This document shows positions 9,494 through 18,848 of a stretch of 64,000 bases of DNA, one piece after another. The stretch comes from Clostridia bacterium. GTDB taxonomy: Bacteria > Bacillota > Clostridia > Christensenellales > Borkfalkiaceae. Below the pieces are notes generated by a model that saw nothing but the letters and a program-made list of their open reading frames with translations, did not search any database and was not told where the DNA came from. Location: positions 84,561 through 148,560 of the forward strand of contig JAGAKN010000014.1 in assembly GCA_017625565.1 (NCBI GenBank), written 5' to 3'. The position numbers and the translations under genes were made by a program. Numbering within the stretch: the first letter of the stretch is position 1; each line of letters opens with the position of its first letter.

Positions 9494-9522
9494 TTGCTTT
9501 TTTGGGCGAAAGCGTGTATAAT
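9494..9522 (+). promoter_or_regulatory. Sigma-A promoter of the giant helicase gene
   Basis: TTGCTT at 9494-9499 and TATAAT at 9517-9522, spacer 17. The start near 9529 leaves a leader of about 44 bases before the ATG at 9573. Confidence 0.8.
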
Positions 9523-9572
9523 AGAAGAAAGAAATTGACGACACGCTTTTATAAAGCGTGAAAGGAAGAAAA

Positions 9573-12500
9573 ATGGCTCAAAAGACGAGAAAATTAGAAG
9601 AAGTAATTTTTTTACAAGCGGAAACGGTAAAAGTTCTTTCTTACGCTGATTATTTTGCGCGTAAACCGCTGTTTTCGTCCTTGCAAGTGAAAAACGTCGG
9701 GGAATTCCCTGTGGAAAATTTGACGTTGACGGTGGAAAACGATAACGGCATGTTATTGCCTTGCGAAAAATTACTTGCGGAAATTCCCTACGAAAGCGCA
9801 GTGGAGATCAAACTTGACGAGATTTTGTCACCACTCTATTTTTCTAACTTGGAGCGCGCGGGGGAAGAAATTCTTTCCGTCAAGATCAAAAAAGATAAGA
9901 AGCTTATTGTAGAAACGCAATGCACGGTTGTGACGTTGCCCTTTGATTATTGGCAGGGTACGAACGGGAATTGTGAGCAGCTTGCGGCGTTCGTTCGTCC
10001 CCGTTTGGGCGATTGCGCGCGTATGCAAACGGAAATTGTAGCGCAGATGAAGAAGTGGAACGCTCCTTGCGAGTTGGGGGGCTACGTGGGGAACGACAAA
10101 AATACCGTCCGCAAAATCGTTGCGGCGTTATACGCGTCCCTGCGGAAATTTTCCGTTCTGAAAAAAACCGCGGATATTTCCAACTTCGTTGAAGCGGGCT
10201 CGGGGACGAAAATTTTAACCGAGCGTTTGGCGAGTTCGTTGGAAATGTCCTTGTTCGTTTGCAGTTGTTTGGAGAGTATCGGCTTGCATCCCGTACTCGT
10301 GTTCGGAGAAAAGGAAATTACTTGTGGCGCGTGGCTTTACGACGCGTGTTTTTTGGATACGGTTTCCGACGATACGGAGCGTTTAAGCGCGTATATCGCC
10401 GACGGGATTCATAATCTTACCTGTTTTGACGTGGAAGATATTTTCTCGGATAGGAACGCGGCGTATTCCACGTCGGAATCGCATTTCAAGGAAAAATTGG
10501 AAACGGGACTGTACGATCGATACGTCGACGTACGCCGTTGTCGGATTTCGCAGGTCTTGCCGTTGCCGCTCCGCGCGAGAACGCTCAAGGGATACGAAGT
10601 CTTGGCGGAAGAAGATATGGCATCGGATTCCCTGCCGAGGGAATTGAAAACAACGCAAAAACTTTCGCTAGACGACGAATTGACGAAAGACAAACAATGG
10701 GAACGTAGACTGCTCGATCTTTCGATGAAGAATACGCTGCTCAACTTTTCGCCTGTAAAAACGGTCGTGCATTTGGTATCTACGTCCGTAGACGATATGC
10801 TGGACGCGCTGACAGAGCGTGGGGAAGCGTCGCTCGTTTCCGCTACGCCCGAAGTCTTAGACGTTGCAAAACGCAAAGTATACTACAACTCGGCGCGCGA
10901 AGTCAAACGGATGAAAGAGCTCGTCGATTTGGAAAACCGTTCGGGGGTAATACGGACGTATTTGGACGAAACGACGTTAAACGAAACGTTGACAAGGCTT
11001 GTGCGGAAGAATAAGGAAGCGGACGAAGAATCGGGTACGAAAATTTTATATCTTGCGATGGGGTTCTTGAAATGGTATACGCGCGACGACGGGGAAGAAC
11101 GTTATGCACCGTTAATTTTGCAACCCGTACAACTGAAAAAGAGTAAGGGTGGATCGGGCTATTCGTTGGTTTTGACGGACGAAGAAGCGACGGTAAACGC
11201 TACTTTGTTGGAGTATTTAAAGCAAGAATTTAATATTGATATGCGCGGGCTCGGCACGGCGATCCAAGGGGTAAAAATTTCCGAAGCGCTTGCGATGGTG
11301 CGCGTAGAAGTGGTCGGGATGCGTAATTGGGAAGTGTTTGACGACGCGTATATAGCAGCGTTTTCCTTTGCGCGTTATCAAATGTGGAACGATTTACGCC
11401 AAAACATCAACGAGTTTTCTAAGAATAGGTTAATCGAAGCGTTGTTGGAAAATTCTGTTTTGGTCGGGGGCGGAGTGGAAATGCCGTTGCGTGAAGACGA
11501 ATCCAACCCTGAATTGACGTTGACGCCACTCCCTGCGGACGCGTCGCAATGGGAGGCCATCGCGCTTTCGCAACAGGGAAAGAGTTTCGTTTTGCATGGG
11601 CCTCCGGGAACGGGGAAATCGCAAACGATTACCAATATCATCGCCAACGCTTTAAACGAAGGCAAACGCGTGTTGTTCGTCGCGGAAAAGCAGGCGGCGC
11701 TTTCCGTTGTTAAAAAACGGTTAGACGGGTTGGGGTTGAGTGATTTTTGTTTGGAGTTGCACTCCAACAAAACCAACAAGACGGACGTATTACAAAAACT
11801 GACGACGACGCTTGGGTTGGCGGGCGCGCAGGAATCTGTCGGGCTTTCCGAAAAGGCGAACTCGATTGTAAAACTCAAGGAAGATTTATCCGAGCCGATG
11901 ATTGCTTTGCATAAGCGTCGTAGACTTGGCGTTTCCATTTACGAAGCTCTACTCATTTGTTTAAAGAATAAAAACGCGCCCGACGTTATGAATATTGAAA
12001 GCACGTTTTACGACGGCTTAACCAAAGAAAAAATCGAAACGTACGAGCGTATGATGATCCAAGCCGCCGCAACCGCCAAGGAATGCGGTGGGGTGTACAA
12101 CTCGCCGTTTTCGAACGTCAACTTGACGGAATACAGTTTACAGGCGCGGGATTCGCTGTATTGTGCGGCGGAAGTAATTCTTGCAGAAATCAAGCATTTG
12201 AAGAATTATATTGCATTGTTTTTGGATTTGTACCGGCAAAATATCAGTACGTTGACGCGTAAGAAGTTGGATGCGCTCGCGGAGATCGCAAAACGTTTGG
12301 CGAGTGGTTCGCTCGGCAGATATTTCAAGGAAAACGAAGAAGAATTTTATGCCTTCTATAACGCCAACCGTCGGTTGGACGCGTGCCTTGAAAAATATTT
12401 CCAACATTGTAAAAAGTTGATCGATATCGGCAAAGAGTATAAGGAGCTCGGCAAATGGTTAGAAGAAGGGAACACCGCAATCGAGCAAAACAAACTCATA

Positions 12501-15227
12501 CGGACGATCGCGAAGAAACTCAATAAGACGGCGTTCTTGCCGATGGAAGGGGAAGAGCTTTTGCAACAAATGCAAACGACGTACGACGTGTACGAAGTGA
12601 TGGAACTCGTTCGCACGAACACGACGCTTTCGCAGTATTTCACGTTTGCGTTCGGTAGGGTGGATTATTTCGACGCGAGAAAGAATTTCTTGAAAGAGTT
12701 ATACGAATTGCACGATTTGTGCGCGTCGGTATTTATGGATTACAACGGCGACAGTTTCAACAGTATGTGCATTCGCGCGGCGAACGGGTATTCCGCGCCC
12801 GTCTTGCGTGGATTGATCCACGCGATCGACGATTTCTACGCGTCCGAAGACAGTTTGCTTGCTTTGACGGAAGCGGATCGAAATAAATTGCCTGAAGAAG
12901 AGATTTTGGAAACGTACACGGCAAAAGCGGGGGCGTTGATTGAGAATATTGATATGCTCGCCAACTGGTGTATGTACAAAAAGACGTCGAAAGCACTTGA
13001 CGAGGCAGGCTTGACGTTTATTACCGATGCCTTGGAAAACGGCACGATTACTAGCGAAAATATCATTGACAGTTTTGAAAAGAATATTTATAAGAATTTC
13101 TTGCAAACGAACATTCCGCTCGATCCCGTTTTAGCGCGGTTTTCGGCGGCGGTTTGCGAAGAAAAAGCGGAAAGCTTGCGGATGCTGACGGACGAATTCT
13201 CCCGTTTGACCAAGGAATCGATCCGCGCGAAACTCATTTCCCGTTTGCCGACCGCGTCTACGGAAGGTGGGGTGAGTTTGGAAGTGGCGAATTTCCAACG
13301 CTATGCAAAAGCGAATTTACGGGGTATGGGAATTCGGAAACTCTTTGAAGAAATTCCGGAACTTATGAAATTTATCGCGCCGTGTATGTTGATGAGCCCG
13401 ATCACCGTTTCGCAATACTTGCAACCGCAGAACGGTATGTTCGATCTCGTGATTTTCGACGAAGCGTCGCAAATCCCTACGGCGGAAGCGATTTGTTCGC
13501 TGGCGCGCGGGAAATCGGCAATTGTTGTCGGTGACCCCAAACAGTTGCCTCCGACGACGTTCTTCAACAATCATTACGTAGACGAAGACAACCTTGAAAA
13601 TGAAGATATGGAAAGCGTTTTGGACGATTGCTTGGCGATCAATATGCCTCAACGCCATCTGACGTGGCATTACCGTAGTAAGCACGAAAGTTTGATTGCG
13701 TTCTCGAATGCCATGTATTACGGCAACAGGCTTTGTACGTTCCCGTCGCCCGACGCACTCGCGAGCAAAGTGCGGTTCGTATTCGTGGAAGACGGTACGT
13801 ACGACCGTGGTATAACCAAGAAGAACAAAGCCGAAGGGGATGCGCTTGTGGAAGAAGTTTTACGGCGTTTGTCCGATCCGCAACTTCGGAAATCGAGTTT
13901 GGGCGTCGTCACGTTCAGCAACGTACAAAAGGAATATATCGAACGGAAACTCTCTACGGCGATTGCAGAACGGCGTTTGGAAACGTTTGCTTACGATCGT
14001 GAAGAGCCGTTGTTTGTAAAGAATTTGGAAAACGTGCAGGGGGACGAACGGGACGTCGTACTCTTCTCCATTTGTTATGGCCCGGATAGACTTGGTAGAA
14101 TTTCGTTGAATTTCGGGCCGTTAAACCAAGCGGGCGGTTGGCGTCGTTTGAACGTAGCCGTTTCGCGCGCAAGGGAAGAAATGCTTGTATTCTCGTCGAT
14201 GACGGGGGCGATGATCGATCTATCCAAAACAAACTCTCGTGGGGTAGCCGGGTTGAAAGCCTTTTTAGATTTTGCGGAAAAGGGCAGAACGAACTTAGCA
14301 ATTTCTTCGGGGGATTTGGCGACGAAAAAGATCGGGCTTGGAAAATATATTGCGGAAGAACTCGCGTCCTACGGCTACGATTGTCGATACGACGTCGGGG
14401 TTTCTGGATTCAAGATCGACGTGGCGGTACTCGATCCGAAAGACCGAAAGAAGTTTATTTTGGCGATTATGTGCGATACGCCTAACCGTTTCTCTATAAA
14501 AGACCGCAACGTGTTGCAAATTCAGACGTTAAAGCGTAATAACTGGAACGTGGTGCGCTTGTTTGCCGTCAATTATTACAACAATCCCAAACGCGAAATC
14601 AAGAAGATCAAGGATCTTTTGGATAAACTGACGGGTGCAGACAAAAAGGGCGGGGCAGAACTCAACCGTTGCAAGAAAACGTATAAAAAAGCGGTACTCA
14701 TCGATTTGACGGAAAATGCGAATTACGTGTTATCCGGCGAAAACGATAAAGAAATTTTAAACCGTTTAAAGACGATCGTGACGGCGGAAGAACCCATTTC
14801 GCACGAATTCTTAGTGCGTCGTTGTTTGGCGAGCTTGGGGATAACGAAATACGGTTCGAAAGTGGAAACGAGAATGCAAGCGCTTGTTGCGTCTTGCGGA
14901 TTTAAGTATGAAAAGATTTTCGGAATGGAATTCTACCGTAAGACGGATAAGAACGTCGGCTATGATAAATACCGCGTGGAAACAGGGGACGTGATCCGAA
15001 AGAACGAGATGGATTTCACACCGTACGAGATTATCACGATCGTGCGTAGTGCGCTCGAAGACAAAGTTGCGCTGTATATGGAAGAGTTGCAAACGATCGT
15101 AGCGTCGGTGTTGCGCTTAGCGAAACAATCGGATAAATTCGAAGCTTACGTCAACGACTGTGTATCGCTCGGAGAAGAAAAGGGAATGTTCGTGCGTTCG
15201 GTGTCCGATCGGATATCGCTGGCGTAA
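9573..15227 (+). CDS. Giant superfamily 1 helicase with DUF4011, REase-like and DUF3320 domains
   Basis: A protein of 1884 residues. Residues 1-360 are a divergent N-terminal region. DUF4011 begins near 372 (WERRLLDLSMKNTLLNF). The Upf1-like SF1 helicase core has Walker A GPPGTGKSQT (676-685), Walker B IFDEAS with Asp1296/Glu1297, motif III GDPKQLPPT, and a C-terminal helicase block with QGDERDVV and RLNVAVSRAREE. Residues about 1590-1670 resemble the MTES_1575/Vsr-like nuclease fold, with Asp1616 in FKIDVAVL. The expected acidic residue of the E-C-D motif is Met1633 (AIMCD), so nuclease activity is doubtful. A DUF3320-like domain ends the protein. Start: ATG at 9573 with AGGAAG just upstream; the GTG at 9558 lacks a site. 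Proteins of this architecture are suspected nucleic-acid conflict or repair factors; the function is not established. It stands alone, followed by comEC after 14 bases. Confidence 0.85.
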   Translation: MAQKTRKLEEVIFLQAETVKVLSYADYFARKPLFSSLQVKNVGEFPVENLTLTVENDNGMLLPCEKLLAEIPYESAVEIKLDEILSPLYFSNLERAGEEILSVKIKKDKKLIVETQCTVVTLPFDYWQGTNGNCEQLAAFVRPRLGDCARMQTEIVAQMKKWNAPCELGGYVGNDKNTVRKIVAALYASLRKFSVLKKTADISNFVEAGSGTKILTERLASSLEMSLFVCSCLESIGLHPVLVFGEKEITCGAWLYDACFLDTVSDDTERLSAYIADGIHNLTCFDVEDIFSDRNAAYSTSESHFKEKLETGLYDRYVDVRRCRISQVLPLPLRARTLKGYEVLAEEDMASDSLPRELKTTQKLSLDDELTKDKQWERRLLDLSMKNTLLNFSPVKTVVHLVSTSVDDMLDALTERGEASLVSATPEVLDVAKRKVYYNSAREVKRMKELVDLENRSGVIRTYLDETTLNETLTRLVRKNKEADEESGTKILYLAMGFLKWYTRDDGEERYAPLILQPVQLKKSKGGSGYSLVLTDEEATVNATLLEYLKQEFNIDMRGLGTAIQGVKISEALAMVRVEVVGMRNWEVFDDAYIAAFSFARYQMWNDLRQNINEFSKNRLIEALLENSVLVGGGVEMPLREDESNPELTLTPLPADASQWEAIALSQQGKSFVLHGPPGTGKSQTITNIIANALNEGKRVLFVAEKQAALSVVKKRLDGLGLSDFCLELHSNKTNKTDVLQKLTTTLGLAGAQESVGLSEKANSIVKLKEDLSEPMIALHKRRRLGVSIYEALLICLKNKNAPDVMNIESTFYDGLTKEKIETYERMMIQAAATAKECGGVYNSPFSNVNLTEYSLQARDSLYCAAEVILAEIKHLKNYIALFLDLYRQNISTLTRKKLDALAEIAKRLASGSLGRYFKENEEEFYAFYNANRRLDACLEKYFQHCKKLIDIGKEYKELGKWLEEGNTAIEQNKLIRTIAKKLNKTAFLPMEGEELLQQMQTTYDVYEVMELVRTNTTLSQYFTFAFGRVDYFDARKNFLKELYELHDLCASVFMDYNGDSFNSMCIRAANGYSAPVLRGLIHAIDDFYASEDSLLALTEADRNKLPEEEILETYTAKAGALIENIDMLANWCMYKKTSKALDEAGLTFITDALENGTITSENIIDSFEKNIYKNFLQTNIPLDPVLARFSAAVCEEKAESLRMLTDEFSRLTKESIRAKLISRLPTASTEGGVSLEVANFQRYAKANLRGMGIRKLFEEIPELMKFIAPCMLMSPITVSQYLQPQNGMFDLVIFDEASQIPTAEAICSLARGKSAIVVGDPKQLPPTTFFNNHYVDEDNLENEDMESVLDDCLAINMPQRHLTWHYRSKHESLIAFSNAMYYGNRLCTFPSPDALASKVRFVFVEDGTYDRGITKKNKAEGDALVEEVLRRLSDPQLRKSSLGVVTFSNVQKEYIERKLSTAIAERRLETFAYDREEPLFVKNLENVQGDERDVVLFSICYGPDRLGRISLNFGPLNQAGGWRRLNVAVSRAREEMLVFSSMTGAMIDLSKTNSRGVAGLKAFLDFAEKGRTNLAISSGDLATKKIGLGKYIAEELASYGYDCRYDVGVSGFKIDVAVLDPKDRKKFILAIMCDTPNRFSIKDRNVLQIQTLKRNNWNVVRLFAVNYYNNPKREIKKIKDLLDKLTGADKKGGAELNRCKKTYKKAVLIDLTENANYVLSGENDKEILNRLKTIVTAEEPISHEFLVRRCLASLGITKYGSKVETRMQALVASCGFKYEKIFGMEFYRKTDKNVGYDKYRVETGDVIRKNEMDFTPYEIITIVRSALEDKVALYMEELQTIVASVLRLAKQSDKFEAYVNDCVSLGEEKGMFVRSVSDRISLA

Positions 15228-15241
15228 ACGAGAGCATACGA

Positions 15242-16927
15242 ATGAAGAAGGAAGGAATGGCAACTGCGAAAGAACGCGGGGCGACAGGAAAACTCTTTAA
15301 TTTTCGTCCCGTGTTTTTTGTCGCCGTTTTTCTTTGTTTGGGAATACTGTTTGCTTACGGAGAGCTTTGTCGCGGAGTTTCCGCGTTATGGCTATTGTTG
15401 TGGTTGCCGTGCGTGGGCGTTGCGCTTTGTTTTTGCCGTACGAAAAGGCGATTGATTAACACGCTCCTTGGTGTAGTTTTGTTGGGGACGGCGTTTCTGG
15501 TGGGGACATTCTCGTTCCATCGGCAACTGGAACAATTTTCCGACGCGGAATATTACGAAGGACGTGTCGTTGTCGCGGGAAGGGTGGTTGAAAAAGAGAA
15601 AATTTCTTACGGTATTCGGGTGTATTTAACCGACGTCAACGTGGATGGAAATCGGGTTGACGGGAAACTCATCGCATACCTGCCCTATGGATATTACGAC
15701 GAATTACAACTTTCGGACGAATTGCTCTTGCAAGGTGAAATCGCGACGGATACTGCGTATTTTGACGAGTACGGTTTTCGCGCGTATGCGATCCGCGAGA
15801 ATACCGTTTATACAATCGAAAACGTAGACGAGTGTAGGATTACGGGCAATACGTTTGACGTGTTTTTAGCCGTTCGACAGCGCGCGGAGCGGGTAATTCG
15901 CACGGGATTAGACGAAACGCCTGCCGAGATTGCTTTAGGGGTATTGTTTGGACAAACTTCGGGGATCGAGAGTGGTTTGTATGCAAATATGCGCTTTGGT
16001 GGGATTGCGCATATTTTCGCCGTTTCAGGTTTGCATATCGGCGCGTTGTTCGGGTTTTGTATGTTGTTGATGCGAAAGACTGTTTTGCAAAAAGCACCTA
16101 AGCCCGTGCGATTTTTGCTTGTGGGCGGACTGTTATTGTTCTATGCAGGAATTTGTGGCTTTTCTCCGTCGGTGGTGCGTGCAACGGTGCTTTGCTTGAC
16201 GGGGTATTTCGGGACGCTATTGTCTACGCGGACGGATTTTCTACAATCGCTTGGTTTAGGTGCGATCGTGATTTTGCTCCTTGATCCTACCGCGCTATTC
16301 AACGTCGGGTTTCAGCTCTCCTTTTTGTCGTGTTTGGGGATTACGTTGCTCGCCCGTCCGTTGCGCTTGGGTATGGATTGTCTTTGCGCTAAAATCCGCT
16401 CGTTATTTCCTAAAAAACTCTCGCAAGAAGAACGGGAGGCTTTGGAGAGTGGGGACACTTTACCGCCGAACGTTTCTGAACGTATTCGACGGTTGACTGT
16501 CGGGGCGTTGTCCGTCAGTTTATCGGCGCAAATTTTTACTGCACCCGTTTGTTTATGGGCGTTCGGGTACGTTTCGGGGAGCGCGTTGCTACTCAACGTA
16601 CTGTTCGTGCCGATATTTAGTGTGGTGTTTGTGGCACTACTATCGGCGGTCGTCGTGGCGTGTTGTTTACCCATAGCGGTCGGTTCCGTGGTGCTATACG
16701 TATTCAACGTACTGGTATTTGGGATGCTTTTATTGTTCGAAGCGGTGGATTTTTCTGCTTTTGCGATTACGGGTTTGCAAATTCCTATCGGCGGCTACAT
16801 ATGCTATTACGGATGTTGCATATTTTGCACGGATAAATGGAACTTGCATCGTGCGTGGAGGGTGTTCTTTGCGCTCCTGTTTGCGATTTCGTTTATCCTA
16901 CAGCTAATCGTTGGAAAAATATCGTAA
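15242..16927 (+). CDS. comEC: ComEC/Rec2-family membrane protein lacking the metallo-beta-lactamase domain
   Basis: A 561-residue polytopic membrane protein. The N terminus has two or three membrane spans, then a soluble OB-like DUF4131 region (about 90-200). The Competence domain follows, including FAVSGLHIGALFGF and GFSPSVVRATVLCLTGYFGTLLS. Full-length ComEC in Bacillus has a C-terminal metallo-beta-lactamase domain of about 250 residues; here the gene stops after the last membrane helices. ComEC forms the inner-membrane channel for DNA uptake. No other competence genes are in the window, so an active uptake role is inferred only from the family. Confidence 0.88.
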   Translation: MKKEGMATAKERGATGKLFNFRPVFFVAVFLCLGILFAYGELCRGVSALWLLLWLPCVGVALCFCRTKRRLINTLLGVVLLGTAFLVGTFSFHRQLEQFSDAEYYEGRVVVAGRVVEKEKISYGIRVYLTDVNVDGNRVDGKLIAYLPYGYYDELQLSDELLLQGEIATDTAYFDEYGFRAYAIRENTVYTIENVDECRITGNTFDVFLAVRQRAERVIRTGLDETPAEIALGVLFGQTSGIESGLYANMRFGGIAHIFAVSGLHIGALFGFCMLLMRKTVLQKAPKPVRFLLVGGLLLFYAGICGFSPSVVRATVLCLTGYFGTLLSTRTDFLQSLGLGAIVILLLDPTALFNVGFQLSFLSCLGITLLARPLRLGMDCLCAKIRSLFPKKLSQEEREALESGDTLPPNVSERIRRLTVGALSVSLSAQIFTAPVCLWAFGYVSGSALLLNVLFVPIFSVVFVALLSAVVVACCLPIAVGSVVLYVFNVLVFGMLLLFEAVDFSAFAITGLQIPIGGYICYYGCCIFCTDKWNLHRAWRVFFALLFAISFILQLIVGKIS

Positions 16928-16932
16928 AACCC

Positions 16933-16961
16933 TTGCTTTTTTTTACGGGATATGTTATAAT
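16933..16961 (+). promoter_or_regulatory. Sigma-A promoter of holA with a palindrome over the -10
   Basis: TTGCTT at 16933-16938 and TATAAT at 16956-16961, spacer 17. The -10 is embedded in a perfect 17-base palindrome at 16951-16967 (TATGTTAT-A-ATAACATA), which could be an operator or chance in AT-rich DNA. Confidence 0.75.
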
Positions 16962-17009
16962 AACATATAGTCTGTAAAGGATTAGACGAAAAGAAGGAGA
17001 TTTGGCGAC

Positions 17010-18020
17010 GTGAAATACGTGGATTTTAAAAAATTTACGGACGAAAACGGCGCGCAATCCGTCTATCTTTTCGAAGGGGAAGAAGTCTATTTTCGGGAAC
17101 GTGGCGAGGCGCTGTTGAAATCCCGTTTTTTGCAAGAACCGACGTTGGATTTCGTGGCGTTCGACGGCTCGGCGTTGAAAGGGGATAAGTTAAAAACACT
17201 GGTCGACGCGTGGAATTGTTTCCCGTTTATCAGCCAAAAACGCGTCGTGCGGATCAACGAGTTTTACCCAACGGAAAAGGAATACGAATTTTATCTCGAA
17301 ACGCTTTTTAACGATCCACCGCAGGACGGAATGTTGATTATTTGCAACGAGAATAAAGGCAAAGCTGGTACGGCGGTCTTATCGAAAAAGCCCAACGTCA
17401 CGTACGTAGATTGCGGACGGTCGGACGAAGAAACGATCAAGAAATGGATATACGTCACTTGTAAACGCGCAGGCGTATACGCAGACGGGATCACGTGTGG
17501 AAAGTTGGCGTCCTATTGTGTGTTCGATATGTCGCGGATTTCCAAAGAAACGGAAAAGCTGTTGGCGTATTGCGAAGCGACGGGTAAAGAACGCTTAACG
17601 GACGAGCTTGTCGACGAATTGGTTTACGCCGATTCGGAATACAAGATGTACGAACTAGCGAACGCCATTTCTCGTAAGAATTACGGCTTGTATATGCGTA
17701 TTGTAAAAGATTTGACGACGCAGGGCTACAACGAAACGGCATTGTTGTCCGCGCTTGCGGGATATTTCAAAGGTTTGTACGAAACTTCGATTTGTCGGGG
17801 TAGCGACAAGGAAGTGGCGACGGCGCTTGGGATCAAGGAATACGCAGTAAAGAAAAATCGCGAACAGGCATCGAAATTTAGCAAAGAAAGTTTGCTAACG
17901 TTATACAACGACGTATACGGCGCGATTAGCGCCGTGAAATGTGGGGAGTGTACCCCCGACGGCGCTTTTAAGACGGTGACGGCGAAATTATTTTTTCAAG
18001 AAAATGAAAAGCGACGCTAA
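17010..18020 (+). CDS. holA: DNA polymerase III subunit delta
   Basis: A 336-residue clamp-loader delta subunit. The N-terminal AAA-like fold lacks a Walker A, as expected, and begins with VYLFEGEEVYFRERGEALL. The middle carries the DELVYADSEYKMYELANAI helix typical of HolA, and the C-terminal collar domain ends in FKTVTAKLFFQ. It starts with GTG at 17010, with AAGGAG 11 bases upstream. It works with DnaX to load the beta clamp. rpsT, its common downstream neighbour, is absent. Confidence 0.93.
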   Translation: MKYVDFKKFTDENGAQSVYLFEGEEVYFRERGEALLKSRFLQEPTLDFVAFDGSALKGDKLKTLVDAWNCFPFISQKRVVRINEFYPTEKEYEFYLETLFNDPPQDGMLIICNENKGKAGTAVLSKKPNVTYVDCGRSDEETIKKWIYVTCKRAGVYADGITCGKLASYCVFDMSRISKETEKLLAYCEATGKERLTDELVDELVYADSEYKMYELANAISRKNYGLYMRIVKDLTTQGYNETALLSALAGYFKGLYETSICRGSDKEVATALGIKEYAVKKNREQASKFSKESLLTLYNDVYGAISAVKCGECTPDGAFKTVTAKLFFQENEKRR

Positions 18021-18059
18021 ACGTCGCAAAAAAATACCTATAAAAGCAAGGAGAACGTT

Positions 18060-18818
18060 ATGAAATTAAGAATAGGTACTTACAACGTACAGCATTGTGC
18101 GGACAATACCGTCCCTGAAGACGAATCAGGTCGTCTTGTAGTGCGCGTGGATAAAGTAGCGCGGTTATTAAAGGATTTAGGGCTTGAAATCGTAGGTCTT
18201 AACGAAGTCTACGGCAAAGGACCTGGGGAAGAATATTGCGATCAAGCGAAAAAGCTCGCGGAATATTTCGGCACGGAAGAATACGCATTCGGGCAATCGA
18301 AAGAATTCGAGTGGGGGGATTCGATCGGGAACGCGGTATTAAGTAATTACAAGATCGTAAACGTAGAGTATTATCCCGTACTCTCGCCGACGGAAGAAGA
18401 ACGTCGTGCGGAAGAAAAGAGTTGGTACGAAGATCGACTTGTAGTGAAGACGACGGTGGATGTCGGCAGGGAAATTTGTTTTTTGTCAACGCATTTCGGG
18501 CTCAACGGCTTGGAAAAAGAACGTATGGTAGAAAAGCTTGTGGAAATTATCGATGCGGAAACCCGTCCGATTATTCTTTGTGGGGACTTTAACGTATTCC
18601 CCGATCAAGACTACTTGAAGCCCATTTATGCGCGCTTGCAAAGCGCGGCGGACGTTATGGGCAAACGCAACGAATTGACGTGGGCGTCTTTCGATCCCCG
18701 TTTTACCTTGGACTACATTTTCGTTTCCAAAGAATTTACAGTGAAAGCGTTTGAAGTCGTCGACGTAATTCTTTCCGATCATAGACCGTTGTGGGCGGAA
18801 GTGGAATTAGACGTATAA
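18060..18818 (+). CDS. Endonuclease/exonuclease/phosphatase (EEP) family protein 1, no signal peptide
   Basis: A 252-residue single-domain EEP protein (DNase I/sphingomyelinase/inositol-phosphatase fold). Catalytic motifs are all present: GTYNVQH at the N terminus, GLNEVY (metal Glu), THFGL, LCGDFN, LDYIFVS and SDHRPLW. There is no leader peptide or membrane segment, so it is probably cytoplasmic. It begins 39 bases after holA behind an AAGGAG site and is the first of three homologous genes. The substrate (nucleic acid, phospholipid or phosphosugar) cannot be read from the sequence. Confidence 0.85.
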   Translation: MKLRIGTYNVQHCADNTVPEDESGRLVVRVDKVARLLKDLGLEIVGLNEVYGKGPGEEYCDQAKKLAEYFGTEEYAFGQSKEFEWGDSIGNAVLSNYKIVNVEYYPVLSPTEEERRAEEKSWYEDRLVVKTTVDVGREICFLSTHFGLNGLEKERMVEKLVEIIDAETRPIILCGDFNVFPDQDYLKPIYARLQSAADVMGKRNELTWASFDPRFTLDYIFVSKEFTVKAFEVVDVILSDHRPLWAEVELDV

Positions 18819-18848
18819 GTAAACTTCCAAAACAGCTAAGGAGAAAAG

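Noticed and set aside
9558..9572. Upstream GTG start for the giant helicase
   Set aside because: The AGGAAG ribosome site lies after the GTG and is properly spaced for the ATG at 9573.
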